NCBI RefSeq assembly: GCF_000745775.1
Contig: NZ_JQJY01000002.1
Coordinates: 620,001-684,000 of the forward strand
DNA from: Flavobacterium sp. ASV13
GTDB taxonomy: Bacteria; Bacteroidota; Bacteroidia; Flavobacteriales; Flavobacteriaceae
Length of the DNA: 64,000 nt
Reading direction: 5' to 3'
A program made the translations under genes and the position numbers. The notes under the pieces are model-generated. The model saw only the letters and a list, made by a program, of their open reading frames with translations. It had not been told where the DNA came from and made no database searches. This document shows positions 17,476 to 25,823 of this stretch, piece after piece (the stretch's first letter is position 1; the number at the start of each line of letters is the position of its first letter).

Positions 17476-17964
17476 TTAAAAAATTAGATTGTTTTTTGAT
17501 TTTATTTTATTTGTATCGACGGCATAAATAGCCGCAACACTCTCTATGGTATTTAATTGTTGTTGAATTTCTGAAAAATTTAGAGTCTCCTCGCTATTCT
17601 CTATTTTCAGGAAAAAATCTACTTTTTTGAATTCAGGAAGTAAATGAATTGTTGTTGAAACCTCACTTGTTTCATTAGAAAACAAATTCTGGAAATCATT
17701 TGTACTCACTGAAATGATTTCATTTTTATTCTGAATTAAATTCCATGAAACTGCTTTTTCGGAATCATAATAATAAAATCTAGAAAAATTTGCCTCTCCT
17801 TCTTTAGTCTGAGCATGTATCTCGTTTTTGCTCTTACTTAAGTTTATCGGAAGGATCTTATTGATAAAATAGGCCAGTCTATAATCTTCTAATGAAGTAT
17901 GAATTGCCATTAAATAATAATCAATTTCGTCAAATTCGTCTAAATCCAATCTATGAATAGCCAT
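17476..17964 (-). CDS. IPExxxVDY-family protein
   Basis: A small protein of unknown function that in flavobacteria regularly lies between rnc and pyk. The opening HRLDLDEFDEIDYYLMAIHTSLEDYRLAYFINK is characteristic of the family. No signal peptide, membrane segment or catalytic motif is apparent. The frame could start at a TTG at 17979, but the ATG at 17964 is preferred. It lies 125 bases downstream of rnc and 5 bases before pyk. Confidence 0.85.
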   Translation of the reverse strand: MAIHRLDLDEFDEIDYYLMAIHTSLEDYRLAYFINKILPINLSKSKNEIHAQTKEGEANFSRFYYYDSEKAVSWNLIQNKNEIISVSTNDFQNLFSNETSEVSTTIHLLPEFKKVDFFLKIENSEETLNFSEIQQQLNTIESVAAIYAVDTNKIKSKNNLIF

Positions 17965-18089
17965 GTCATGAAAAATCAAGTTGTAAATATACTATTTCTA
18001 ACGGAGCATCAATAGTTATGACGTGGTTGTTTTTGTTAATTTATAAACGAAAACGTTATAGCTTTAAGATAGTTACAGCATTTTTGTAG

Positions 18090-18830
18090 CTATTTCTTGT
18101 CTATTTTCTCCTGAAATGCAAAATAAGCTCTTTGCGATGCTTTTTCTTCTGCCTTCTTTTTTGAAGTTGCTCGCGCTCTTGCGATTACTTTATTGTCTAT
18201 GCTCAATTTTACGCCAAATAAGCGCTGACCGTCAATACCGTTATCCTCAAAAATGTCATAATGAAAGATTCTCTTTTCTTTCTGACACCATTCGATAACT
18301 AAACTTTTGTAACTAATAACTTTTCCTTCAAGTCGGGCAATATCAACATAAGGAGTAATTACCCTCTTTTGAATAAAACGCTCGCAGAAAGGATAGCCTT
18401 TATCCAAATAAATTGCTCCAACTAAAGATTCAAAAATGTTACCGTGTATGTTCTCGCCAAAATGTTGAATTGGCACTTTGCTCTCCACAAAGCGAACCAG
18501 ATTTAAATCTTTACCCAATTCATTCAAATGTTCACGACTTACAATTTTTGATCGCATTTTAGTCAAATAACCTTCGTCTCCGTTTGGTGCTTTATTAAAC
18601 AAATGTGCAGCAATTACGGCACTTAACATCGCATCGCCTAAAAATTCCAACCTTTCATAATTGATTGGCTGTCCATTTTCATCTAACTTATTTGATGATC
18701 TATGTGTAAAGGCTTTCCTGTAAAATTCCACATTAACCGGCGGAAAACCAAGAATTTTCTGAATAGTGTCAAAAAAAATCCCGTCTTCTAGAGAACGGGA
18801 TTTAGAAAATATTTTTTTGATAATATTCAT
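18090..18830 (-). CDS. rnc: ribonuclease III
   Basis: Double-strand-specific endoribonuclease used in rRNA maturation and mRNA decay. The family signature ERLEFLGDAMLSAVIA is at about 67-82. A second metal-binding block, NIFESLVGAIYLDKG, follows, and a C-terminal double-stranded RNA binding domain (YKSLVIEWCQKEKRIFHYDIFEDNG onward) completes it. At 246 residues it is slightly longer than the E. coli enzyme. It begins 9 bases after the fabF stop, an arrangement common to many bacteria. Confidence 0.96.
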   Translation of the reverse strand: MNIIKKIFSKSRSLEDGIFFDTIQKILGFPPVNVEFYRKAFTHRSSNKLDENGQPINYERLEFLGDAMLSAVIAAHLFNKAPNGDEGYLTKMRSKIVSREHLNELGKDLNLVRFVESKVPIQHFGENIHGNIFESLVGAIYLDKGYPFCERFIQKRVITPYVDIARLEGKVISYKSLVIEWCQKEKRIFHYDIFEDNGIDGQRLFGVKLSIDNKVIARARATSKKKAEEKASQRAYFAFQEKIDKK

Positions 18831-18839
18831 ATACGAAAA

Positions 18840-20093
18840 TTAGTCAACCAATTTTTTAAACAATACACAAGCATTGTGTCCACCAAAACCAAAAGTATTA
18901 CTCATGGCAACATTAACCTCTCTTTTTTGAGGTTTGTTTAAGGTAAGATTTAATGATGGATCAATTTTTTCATCCACAACACTATGATTAATCGTTGGAG
19001 GAACAATTCCGTGTTGCATAGCCAAAATAGAAGCAATTGCCTCAATAGCTCCAGCCGCACCAAGTAAATGTCCTGTCATTGATTTTGTTGAATTGATATT
19101 GATATTTTTTGCATGGCTTCCAAAAACAGCACTGATTGCTTTTAATTCGGCAACATCTCCAAGTGGTGTAGAAGTACCATGAGTATTGATATGATCAACA
19201 TCTTCAGGTTTCATTCCTGCATCTCTCAAAGTGTTTTCCATTACAGCAATAACTCCAATTCCTTCCGGATGTGGTGCAGTTAAATGGTAAGCATCAGATG
19301 ACATTCCTCCACCACCAACTTCGCAGTAAATTTTTGCACCTCTTGCTTTTGCATGTTCGTAATCTTCAAGAACCAAAGCTCCTGCTCCTTCACCTAAAAC
19401 GAAACCATCTCTGGTTGCATCAAAAGGTCTAGAAGCTGTTTCCGGACTTTCATTTCTTGTTGATAAAGCATGCATTGAACTAAAACCTCCCATACCAGCA
19501 ATTGTAACTGCAGCTTCAGATCCGCCTGATACAATAACGTCGCACATTCCTAAACGAATGTAATTGAAAGCATCAATTAATGCATTTGCAGAAGATGCAC
19601 ATGCAGAAACTGTTGTATAGTTTGGTCCCATATAACCATTACGCATAGAAATATGTGCAGGAGCAATATCAGCGATCATTTTTGGGATAAAAAACGGATT
19701 GAACTTTGGAGTTCCATCGCCTTTCGCATAATACATTACTTCTTCTTGAAAAGTCTCTAAACCTCCAATACCTGCTCCCCAAATAACACCAACTCTTTGT
19801 TTGTTAATATTATCATTAGTAATTCCAGCATCTTTGATAGCTTCATCACTGGCAGCAATTGCGTATTGAGCAAATTTATCTAGTCTACGAGATTCCTTGC
19901 GATCCATGTAATCTTCAATATTGAAGTTTTTTACTTCGCAGGCAAATTTCGTTTTATGCTTCTCTGTATCATAGTATGTGATAGGAGCGGCTCCGCTTAC
20001 TCCATTCACAAGTGCATTCCAATAATCCTGGATATTATTCCCGATAGGGGTAAGTGCACCTAATCCTGTTACAACAACTCGCCTTAATGCCAT
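18840..20093 (-). CDS. fabF: beta-ketoacyl-ACP synthase II
   Basis: Fatty-acid chain elongation enzyme that condenses malonyl-ACP with acyl-ACP. The catalytic Cys is in TVSACASSANALIDAF and the two His in NTHGTSTPLGD and TGHLLGAAGAIEA. The C-terminus MSNTFGFGGHNACVLFKK is the conserved glycine-rich end. At 417 residues it is full length. It lies 185 bases downstream of its partner acpP, with an intervening hairpin, and 9 bases before rnc. Confidence 0.97.
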   Translation of the reverse strand: MALRRVVVTGLGALTPIGNNIQDYWNALVNGVSGAAPITYYDTEKHKTKFACEVKNFNIEDYMDRKESRRLDKFAQYAIAASDEAIKDAGITNDNINKQRVGVIWGAGIGGLETFQEEVMYYAKGDGTPKFNPFFIPKMIADIAPAHISMRNGYMGPNYTTVSACASSANALIDAFNYIRLGMCDVIVSGGSEAAVTIAGMGGFSSMHALSTRNESPETASRPFDATRDGFVLGEGAGALVLEDYEHAKARGAKIYCEVGGGGMSSDAYHLTAPHPEGIGVIAVMENTLRDAGMKPEDVDHINTHGTSTPLGDVAELKAISAVFGSHAKNININSTKSMTGHLLGAAGAIEAIASILAMQHGIVPPTINHSVVDEKIDPSLNLTLNKPQKREVNVAMSNTFGFGGHNACVLFKKLVD

Positions 20094-20233
20094 AAATATG
20101 TATTTTGTACTTTAAACAAATAAAACCCACGCTTTCTTAACAGTAATGTTACTTAAGAGCCATGGGCATTACAATATAAATATATCTTTTTGATTGAAAA
20201 TCAATCGAAATTTAAATTTTAAAAAAAATAATA

Positions 20234-20271
20234 ACACCCGATGTCTAAAAATAAATCTAGAAATCGGGTGT
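20234..20271 (-). terminator. hairpin after acpP
   Basis: ACACCCGAT (20234-20242) pairs with ATCGGGTGT (20263-20271) across a 20-base AT-rich loop, 8 bases after the acpP stop codon. The minus-strand transcript continues into a U-rich stretch. It probably ends or attenuates acpP transcription, allowing more acpP than fabF message. Confidence 0.65.
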
Positions 20272-20278
20272 GGTATTA

Positions 20279-20515
20279 TTATTTTTTAGCTTCCTCGATA
20301 TAAGAAATAGCTTGACCTACAGTAGCAATGTTTTCTGCTTGATCGTCTGGAATTTGAATATCAAATTCTTTTTCGAATTCCATAATAAGCTCAACAGTGT
20401 CTAATGAGTCAGCTCCTAAATCATTAGTGAAGCTTGCTTCTGTTACAACTTCGTTTTCGTCAACACCTAATTTGTCTACGATAATCGCTTTTACTCTTGA
20501 TGCAATGTCTGACAT
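20279..20515 (-). CDS. acpP: acyl carrier protein
   Basis: The 78-residue carrier that holds growing fatty-acyl chains on phosphopantetheine. The attachment Ser is residue 37 in [15 protein letters not shown]. The protein is acidic and helical, as the family requires. It is upstream of fabF and divergent from purN. Confidence 0.97.
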   Translation of the reverse strand: MSDIASRVKAIIVDKLGVDENEVVTEASFTNDLGADSLDTVELIMEFEKEFDIQIPDDQAENIATVGQAISYIEEAKK

Positions 20516-20545
20516 AATCTTTAATTTTAGAATTTAATTTGTTGG

Positions 20546-20553
20546 CAAAAATA
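20546..20553 (-). promoter_or_regulatory. -7 element for acpP
   Basis: The minus strand reads TATTTTTG, a match to TAnnTTTG, 31 bases before the acpP ATG. A clear -33 partner was not identified. Confidence 0.55.
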
Positions 20554-20690
20554 AAAAACTTTATTTTAAAACCACGATTTAGTTTATAAATGTAACACTA
20601 ATTTATAAAATTAATTTCAAGAAAGCCGTTTTAAAGCTATTTATTTTCGTTTTTTATTCCGTTTTTTGCATTCTCAAAACACAGCGAATT

Positions 20691-21254
20691 ATGAAAAAAA
20701 TTATCGTTTTTGCCTCAGGATCAGGAACTAACGCAGAGAACATTATAAAATATTTTTCGAATACTGAAATTGCAAAGGTCGTTTCTGTATTTACAAATAA
20801 TGCTTCAGCAAAAGTCATCGAAAGAGCAAAAAATCATCAAATTCCGGTCGAAATCTTCTCAAAAAACGAACTTTTAGAACGAAATGTACTACAAAAAATA
20901 CAAGAAATCGACCCAGATCTAATCGTTCTTGCCGGATTTTTGCTAAAATTTCCTGAAAATATAATCGAGAAATATCCTAATAAAATAATCAACATTCATC
21001 CAGCGCTTTTACCTAATTATGGAGGAAAAGGAATGTACGGAATGCATATACACAGGGCTATAGTTAATAATAAGGAAAAAGAAACCGGAATCTCTATTCA
21101 TTATGTAAATGAAAATTATGATGAAGGCGGCATTATCTTCCAAGCCAATGTAGCATTAACAGACGAAGACACGCCGGAAACAGTAGCCGAAAAAATTCAT
21201 GAATTGGAACAAAAACATTTTCCTGAGATTATTCATAGAATATTAAACGATTAG
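20691..21254 (+). CDS. purN: phosphoribosylglycinamide formyltransferase
   Basis: Third step of purine synthesis: it transfers a formyl group from 10-formyl-tetrahydrofolate to GAR. The family marks are FASGSGTNAENI at the N-terminus, the active-site region INIHPALLPNYGGKGMYG and IHYVNENYDEGGIIFQ with the catalytic Asp. At 187 residues it is a little shorter than E. coli PurN. It is divergent from acpP and precedes rnhA. The purF gene at 25.8 kb belongs to the same pathway but is not in the same operon. Confidence 0.95.
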   Translation: MKKIIVFASGSGTNAENIIKYFSNTEIAKVVSVFTNNASAKVIERAKNHQIPVEIFSKNELLERNVLQKIQEIDPDLIVLAGFLLKFPENIIEKYPNKIINIHPALLPNYGGKGMYGMHIHRAIVNNKEKETGISIHYVNENYDEGGIIFQANVALTDEDTPETVAEKIHELEQKHFPEIIHRILND

Positions 21255-21408
21255 ATTTTAGACTTCTTAGACATAAGACCTCTTAGATTATTAGATTTTT
21301 TATCTAAAACATTTTAAAAATCTAAGAAGTCTGGAATCTAAAATTTAAGAAGTCCAAAAAAAAATCTAAGAAGTCTAAAAATCTAACATCTAAGAAGTCT
21401 AAAATTAA
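21255..21408 (+). repeat. short-word repeat between purN and rnhA
   Basis: The whole 154-base gap is built from variants of AAGAAGTCTAAAAATCTAA and its complement (TTAGACTTCTTAGA, TTAGATTATTAGATTTT). These can fold into a long AT-rich hairpin. There is no coding potential or recognisable promoter. Similar word-repeats occur in other gaps of this window. Confidence 0.6.
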
Positions 21409-21885
21409 ATGAATCACGAAGTACATATATATACAGATGGCGCCGCAAAAGGAAATCCAGGAAATGGCGGATATGGCGTTGTGATGGAATTGGTAGGAAC
21501 TCCGCATAAAAAAGAATTCTACGAAGGTTTTCGTTTGACAACTAATAACAGAATGGAACTTTTGGCGGTAATTGTTGGCTTGGAAAAACTGAAAAAAGAA
21601 AACATGAAAGTTCTTGTTATTTCAGATTCTAAATACGTTGTAGATTCTGTTGAAAAAAAATGGGTCTTAGGCTGGGAAAAAAAGAAATTTGCAGGCAGAA
21701 AAAATCCAGATTTGTGGAAACGCTTTCTAATTTCATACCGAAAACATCAGGTAGATTTCAAATGGATAAAAGGCCACAACAATCATCCACAGAACGAACG
21801 TTGTGATCAACTAGCTGTTATGGCGTCAATGCAACCTAAACTTTCCATTGACGAATATTACGAAACCATCGGTTCAAAAGAATAA
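21409..21885 (+). CDS. rnhA: ribonuclease HI
   Basis: It cuts the RNA strand of RNA-DNA hybrids. The active-site carboxylates are visible in YTDGAAKGNPGNGGYG, in TTNNRMELLAV and in VISDSKYVVDSV. The late His/Asp region KWIKGHNNHPQNERCDQLA completes the site. At 158 residues it is the classic single-domain bacterial form. A terminator follows immediately. Confidence 0.95.
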   Translation: MNHEVHIYTDGAAKGNPGNGGYGVVMELVGTPHKKEFYEGFRLTTNNRMELLAVIVGLEKLKKENMKVLVISDSKYVVDSVEKKWVLGWEKKKFAGRKNPDLWKRFLISYRKHQVDFKWIKGHNNHPQNERCDQLAVMASMQPKLSIDEYYETIGSKE

Positions 21886-21920
21886 AAAAAACGCATCAAT
21901 TACTTGATGCGTTTTTTTTA
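21884..21920. terminator. terminator after rnhA
   Basis: ACGCATCAA (21891-21899) and TTGATGCGT (21904-21912) form a perfect 9-bp stem with an A-run before and a T-run after. It serves rnhA and may also serve the convergent gene at 21945-22292. Confidence 0.9.
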
Positions 21921-21944
21921 CTAACTTAAATTCTTACTTACGAT

Positions 21945-22292
21945 TTATTCTTTGTCTAAATCTTTTGCTCTATGAAATCCTACTAACAATCCAACTCCAG
22001 ACATTGTAATAATTGTTGCCGGATAAATGACATCAGAATTCATATCTGTGTACGTTGAAAGCAGTAAAGCAATAAAAAAGCCAAGTCCTATTCCAATTAA
22101 AAGAAAAGCTGAATTCAAAATAAAGATTTTCCATGCTGGAACTCCATTTGTTTTACCTTTTAAAAATATGCTGGCATCTGCACCTTTTTCTATAAGAGCC
22201 AAACGCTCTCTATTTCTTGTTGAGTAAAAAAGATAGACAATCCCAAAGATCATCGCAAAAAGACTAAGTGGTACTAAAACTTGTGGTCCCAT
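21945..22292 (-). CDS. small two-span membrane protein (DUF6249-like)
   Basis: A 115-residue inner-membrane protein. The first span (about 5-22) is followed by YSTRNRERLALIEKGADASIF, a cytosolic linker that resembles DUF6249 proteins. Two more hydrophobic stretches (about 57-77 and 90-106) follow. No enzymatic motif is seen. Its own start faces the ECF sigma locus across a 323-base gap (22293-22615) holding a 25-bp palindrome and an ECF-type promoter, so a link to that sigma factor is possible. Confidence 0.65.
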   Translation of the reverse strand: MGPQVLVPLSLFAMIFGIVYLFYSTRNRERLALIEKGADASIFLKGKTNGVPAWKIFILNSAFLLIGIGLGFFIALLLSTYTDMNSDVIYPATIITMSGVGLLVGFHRAKDLDKE

Positions 22293-22476
22293 AATTTTTA
22301 TGTTTTTATAATTGATTGATACTCCATATGACGACGCCTTTTAAATTGAGGTTACAACTTTCGGTAAAATTTTTTAAAAAATAAATCCCAAATTCTAAAA
22401 CTTGCTGATTATGAACTAATTTTGAGTTTTATTAAAAGTATTTAGCAACAAATACGAGTCGAAAGGACAATATTAT

Positions 22477-22501
22477 GATTAAGCTTTGACAAAGTTTAAT
22501 C
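22477..22501. promoter_or_regulatory. 25-bp near-perfect palindrome upstream of the ECF gene
   Basis: GATTAAGCTTTG (22477-22488) and CAAAGTTTAATC (22490-22501) are inverted repeats with one mismatch around a single base. The centre is too small for an RNA hairpin loop, which favours a DNA-binding site. It is about 80 bases upstream of the putative ECF promoter. Confidence 0.5.
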
Positions 22502-22580
22502 CTTTATATATATGTAGAATTTCAAAATTAAAAGTTGGAATATGGAATTTTAAAAAATTAAAAATTATTTCAAAATTCTT

Positions 22581-22606
22581 GTAACCTACAATAATAAACC
22601 GTCGTC
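22581..22606 (+). promoter_or_regulatory. putative self-recognised ECF promoter
   Basis: GTAACC at 22581-22586 and CGTC at 22600-22603 (overlapping a second CGTC at 22603-22606) have the spacing of ECF sigma promoters with an AAC -35 and CGTC -10. Transcription would begin only a few bases before the ATG at 22616, giving an almost leaderless message. Confidence 0.55.
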
Positions 22607-22615
22607 CTATATAAT

Positions 22616-23203
22616 ATGAGTACAATTCCAGATCAACATTATATCGATAAAATTCTGCAGGGCGAGACAAATGCGTTTGCCGTGCTGGTAGATCGTTATA
22701 AAGATATGATCTTTACTTTGTCACTCAAGATGGTCAAAAACAGAGAAGAAGCTGAAGAAGCAGCACAAGATACTTTTATTAAAGTATTTAATTCTTTGAG
22801 CAAATTTAAAGGCGATTCTAAATTCTCAACATGGATTTACAAAATCTCTTACAATAATTGTTTAGACCGTTTAAAGAAAAACAAAAAAGAAGAAAATAAT
22901 ATTTCAATAGATGAATTTTCTTCTCATTTAGTTAAAACAATGGACAATGCTTTGAGCGCTTTAGTTGACACAGAACGAAAGCAGGCCATTCAAAATTGTT
23001 TAAATTTGTTACCAAGTGATGATAATTTCCTTTTGACGCTCTTTTATTTTGAAGATCAAAGTTTAGAAGAAATTGGAAAAATCATGAACATTAACGCTAA
23101 TAATGTCAAAGTAAAACTATTTAGAAGCCGACAAAAATTAGCTACCATTTTAAAGAAGCAATTAGAACCTGAAATAGTTGAGTATTATGAAAGAGGAAGA
23201 TAA
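22616..23203 (+). CDS. ECF-type RNA polymerase sigma factor
   Basis: A 195-residue sigma-70 family protein with only regions 2 and 4, the layout of extracytoplasmic-function factors. Region 2 runs FAVLVDRYKDMIFTLSLKMV, then AQDTFIKVFNSLSKF and FSTWIYKISYNNCLDRL. Region 4 has the helix-turn-helix LEEIGKIMNINANNVKVKLFRSRQKLATIL. The downstream gene starts inside its last codons and encodes a membrane protein of anti-sigma character, so the pair is probably a sensor unit. An ECF-like promoter lies directly in front, suggesting self-activation. Confidence 0.93.
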   Translation: MSTIPDQHYIDKILQGETNAFAVLVDRYKDMIFTLSLKMVKNREEAEEAAQDTFIKVFNSLSKFKGDSKFSTWIYKISYNNCLDRLKKNKKEENNISIDEFSSHLVKTMDNALSALVDTERKQAIQNCLNLLPSDDNFLLTLFYFEDQSLEEIGKIMNINANNVKVKLFRSRQKLATILKKQLEPEIVEYYERGR

Positions 23204-23582
23204 AAATTTAGAAAATCTTATTGAAAGAATGATGGCCGAAGACACTTTACAATCGCCATCTGCCGACTTTACTTCAAACTTAATGTCGCAAATTCTTGTT
23301 GCCGAAAAAACAAAAATCAAACCTTACAAACCTTTGATTTCGATTTCAACATGGATTTTTATTGGAATTGCTTTGATCCTTTTGGTTATTTACAATATAT
23401 TTTTTGCTGGAGCAGAAAATAATTTAGAAATCGGAAAATCATACACAGATAAAATTTCAGCAATTGTTTCCGGAATTCATATTTCAAAAACTTTATTGTA
23501 TTCTATTTTAATTGTTCCTTTTATGATTTTGATTCAGGTTGGAGTTCTGAAGAATTATTTTGATAAGAAGTATCAGTTGTAA
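23187..23582 (+). CDS. probable membrane anti-sigma partner
   Basis: A 131-residue protein whose ATG overlaps the end of the sigma gene by 17 bases; an in-frame TTG at 23178 is less likely. The N-terminal about 50 residues are soluble and helical (NLENLIERMMAEDTLQSPS, DFTSNLMSQIL), like the sigma-binding segment of Bacteroidota anti-sigma proteins. Two membrane spans follow, at about 50-70 and 95-118. No zinc-binding HxxxCxxC motif is present. The function is inferred from overlap and topology, not from a recognised domain. Confidence 0.7.
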   Translation: MKEEDKNLENLIERMMAEDTLQSPSADFTSNLMSQILVAEKTKIKPYKPLISISTWIFIGIALILLVIYNIFFAGAENNLEIGKSYTDKISAIVSGIHISKTLLYSILIVPFMILIQVGVLKNYFDKKYQL

Positions 23583-23597
23583 TCCTGTTTAAAAGAA

Positions 23598-24527
23598 ATG
23601 AAAAGTAGTAAAATCAAAAATAATTTATCTCTAAAGAAAATTAAAACACAGACGTATTTCCTCTCAATGTTATTGCTTTTTGTCATTAGTTATGCATCTG
23701 CCCTTCCCTCAAACTTTACTACTAAAGAAATAAAATTTACTAGCGAAGGAGTTACACTCGCTGGAACTATTTTTACGCCCAACAATGCACAGGCAGCCGT
23801 TGTGATTATTCATGGATCTGGACAAGAAAAAAGAATGACAGACTTTGCTACAATCCTTGCCAATAATGGAATTGCAGTTTTAACGTATGATAAACGTGGA
23901 GTCGGAGAATCAGCTGGTGTATATGCTGGACCAGAAGTAGGAACTAACAATGTTGATTTTTCAAATCTAAATCTTTTGTCTTTAGATGCGAGTGCTGCTG
24001 TAAATACTTTATCTAATTTTTTATCAAATGATAAAACTCCAATAGGCTTAATAGGCGGTAGCCAAGCCGGATGGATAATTCCATTGGCTGCAGCGAAAAA
24101 CAAGAAAGTTAAATTTATGACAATATTTAGCGGAGCTCTTATAACGGTTAAAGAACAATTGAGATTCCAATTTTATACCAATGGAGATAAAAATTTTTGG
24201 GATACACATTCAGAAGAAGAGGCAAGAAAACACATATTCAATGACCCAGACAAATATGAGTTTATTGATACAAATCCCAATGATGTTCTTTCTAAATTAT
24301 CAATTCCAGGAATCTGGATTTTTGGAAGTAAAGATATTCAAGTTCCTGCGAATCTATCAATCGAATATCTTAACAAATTAAAATCTAAAGGAAAACATTT
24401 TGAATATAAATTGTTTCCAGACTTGGGACACAATACAGCATTTTCAGACGATGAAGAACCCATGAACGATGCAATCAATTGGATTAAAAATATCGCTAAA
24501 TCAAAGAATCATAAACAAAAAAACTAG
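23598..24527 (+). CDS. exported alpha/beta hydrolase
   Basis: A 309-residue serine hydrolase of the alpha/beta fold. After a signal segment (about 22-36) come the oxyanion strand VVIIHGSGQEKR, the nucleophile elbow GGSQAGW (Ser about 155), an acid residue region FGSKDIQVP, and the catalytic His in DLGHNTAF. It resembles S9/dienelactone-hydrolase-type peptidases and esterases; the substrate is not clear. It is 15 bases after the anti-sigma-like gene, so it is probably the third gene of the ECF operon. Confidence 0.85.
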   Translation: MKSSKIKNNLSLKKIKTQTYFLSMLLLFVISYASALPSNFTTKEIKFTSEGVTLAGTIFTPNNAQAAVVIIHGSGQEKRMTDFATILANNGIAVLTYDKRGVGESAGVYAGPEVGTNNVDFSNLNLLSLDASAAVNTLSNFLSNDKTPIGLIGGSQAGWIIPLAAAKNKKVKFMTIFSGALITVKEQLRFQFYTNGDKNFWDTHSEEEARKHIFNDPDKYEFIDTNPNDVLSKLSIPGIWIFGSKDIQVPANLSIEYLNKLKSKGKHFEYKLFPDLGHNTAFSDDEEPMNDAINWIKNIAKSKNHKQKN

Positions 24528-24575
24528 AAACACTTTGAACAACCGAGTTTCTATGTGGACGTTGTTTTGTACAGA

Positions 24576-24629
24576 AAAGAAAAGCTTCGTCTTTTAGAAA
24601 ACTTAAATAAAATCTTGAAGCTTTTTTTC
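24576..24629 (+). terminator. probable terminator after the hydrolase gene
   Basis: AAAAGCTTC (24580-24588) pairs with GAAGCTTTT (24617-24625) across a 28-base loop, followed by more T. The long loop makes it weaker than the other terminators here. The remainder of the 293-base gap holds only the pfkB promoter. Confidence 0.55.
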
Positions 24630-24766
24630 AAAATAAATATTGCAATTTAATTCTGAAAATGATATTTTGAGCACTCAAAAGAATCTCAGATAATTTACTC
24701 ATTTACAATAGTTTTAACCCCGAAATCGATATTCTTTTTTTAAGAAAATTTTGAGAACCTAAACCG

Positions 24767-24797
24767 TTGCAATATTGTAACTTATAGAGTATCTTTG
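24767..24797 (+). promoter_or_regulatory. promoter of the pfkB-type kinase gene
   Basis: TTG at 24767-24769 and TATCTTTG at 24790-24797 are 20 bases apart, a good Bacteroidota -33/-7 pair. The ATG is 23 bases downstream. Confidence 0.7.
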
Positions 24798-24820
24798 CAC
24801 CCTAATTCGAAATTCATAAA

Positions 24821-25744
24821 ATGAATAAACTATTGATTGTTGGAACAGTTGCTTTCGACGCGATTGAAACTCCTTTCGGAAAAACAGATAAAATTTTAGG
24901 TGGTGCTGCAACCTACATCGGATTATCAGCGTCATTTTTTAACTTGCAATCAGCTATTGTTTCTGTAGTTGGTGATGATTTTCCTCAAGAACATTTAGAT
25001 TTATTGACTTCAAAAAATATTGATATCTCTGGTATCGAAATTGTAAAAGGCGGAAAAACCTTTTTCTGGAGCGGTTTATACCACAACGATCTAAATTCTA
25101 GAGACACTCTTGTTACTGAATTAAACGTTTTGGCAGATTTTCAGCCAAAAGTTCCTCAAAACTATAAAGATGCTGATGTTGTGATGTTAGGAAACTTACA
25201 TCCATTAGTTCAAAGCAGTGTTTTAGATCAAATGGAGAAAAAACCAAAATTAGTTGTTTTAGATACAATGAACTTTTGGATGGACTGCGCTCTTCCTGAA
25301 TTATTAGACGTTATTAAACGTGTAGATGTTATTACAATCAATGACGAAGAAGCAAGACAACTTTCTGGTGAATATTCATTAGTAAAAGCAGCTGCGAAAA
25401 TCCAGGACATGGGACCAAAATATGTGGTGATCAAAAAAGGAGAGCACGGAGCACTTTTATTCCACAATAGAGAAGTATTCTTTGCACCAGCTTTACCATT
25501 AGAAGAAGTTTTCGATCCAACTGGAGCCGGAGACACTTTTGCAGGTGGATTCTCTGGATTTATTGCGCAAAGCGAAAACATTTCTTTTGGAAACATGAAG
25601 AATGCAATTATTTACGGTTCAAATTTAGCTTCGTTCTGCGTAGAGAAATTTGGAACTGAAAGGATGGAAACATTAAGCAAAGCAGAAGTAGCGATTCGAT
25701 TACAACAATTTAAGTCGTTAACTCAGTTTGACATAGAAATATAA
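24821..25744 (+). CDS. PfkB-family sugar/nucleoside kinase
   Basis: A 307-residue ribokinase-fold kinase. The N-terminal GGAATYIGLSASFF matches the family's substrate-lid glycine pair, and the C-terminal signature DPTGAGDTFAGGFSGF carries the catalytic Asp and anion hole. Between them lies the ATP region VVIKKGEHGAL. Its substrate cannot be deduced. It sits directly upstream of purF with its own terminator between, an arrangement that suggests, but does not prove, a purine or ribose link. It lacks features that would make it a clear adenosine kinase or fructokinase. Confidence 0.88.
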   Translation: MNKLLIVGTVAFDAIETPFGKTDKILGGAATYIGLSASFFNLQSAIVSVVGDDFPQEHLDLLTSKNIDISGIEIVKGGKTFFWSGLYHNDLNSRDTLVTELNVLADFQPKVPQNYKDADVVMLGNLHPLVQSSVLDQMEKKPKLVVLDTMNFWMDCALPELLDVIKRVDVITINDEEARQLSGEYSLVKAAAKIQDMGPKYVVIKKGEHGALLFHNREVFFAPALPLEEVFDPTGAGDTFAGGFSGFIAQSENISFGNMKNAIIYGSNLASFCVEKFGTERMETLSKAEVAIRLQQFKSLTQFDIEI

Positions 25745-25752
25745 TGCCTAAG

Positions 25753-25778
25753 AGCCTCGGTAAAACGGGGCTTTTTTA
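25753..25778 (+). terminator. terminator after the PfkB kinase gene
   Basis: AGCCTCG (25753-25759) pairs with CGGGGCT (25766-25772), including one G-U pair, around a GTAAAA loop. It is followed by a run of T, 8 bases after the stop codon. Confidence 0.8.
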
Positions 25779-25823
25779 TTACGTTAATACACACAACTTA
25801 CAACACACAAAAAAACAAAAAAA

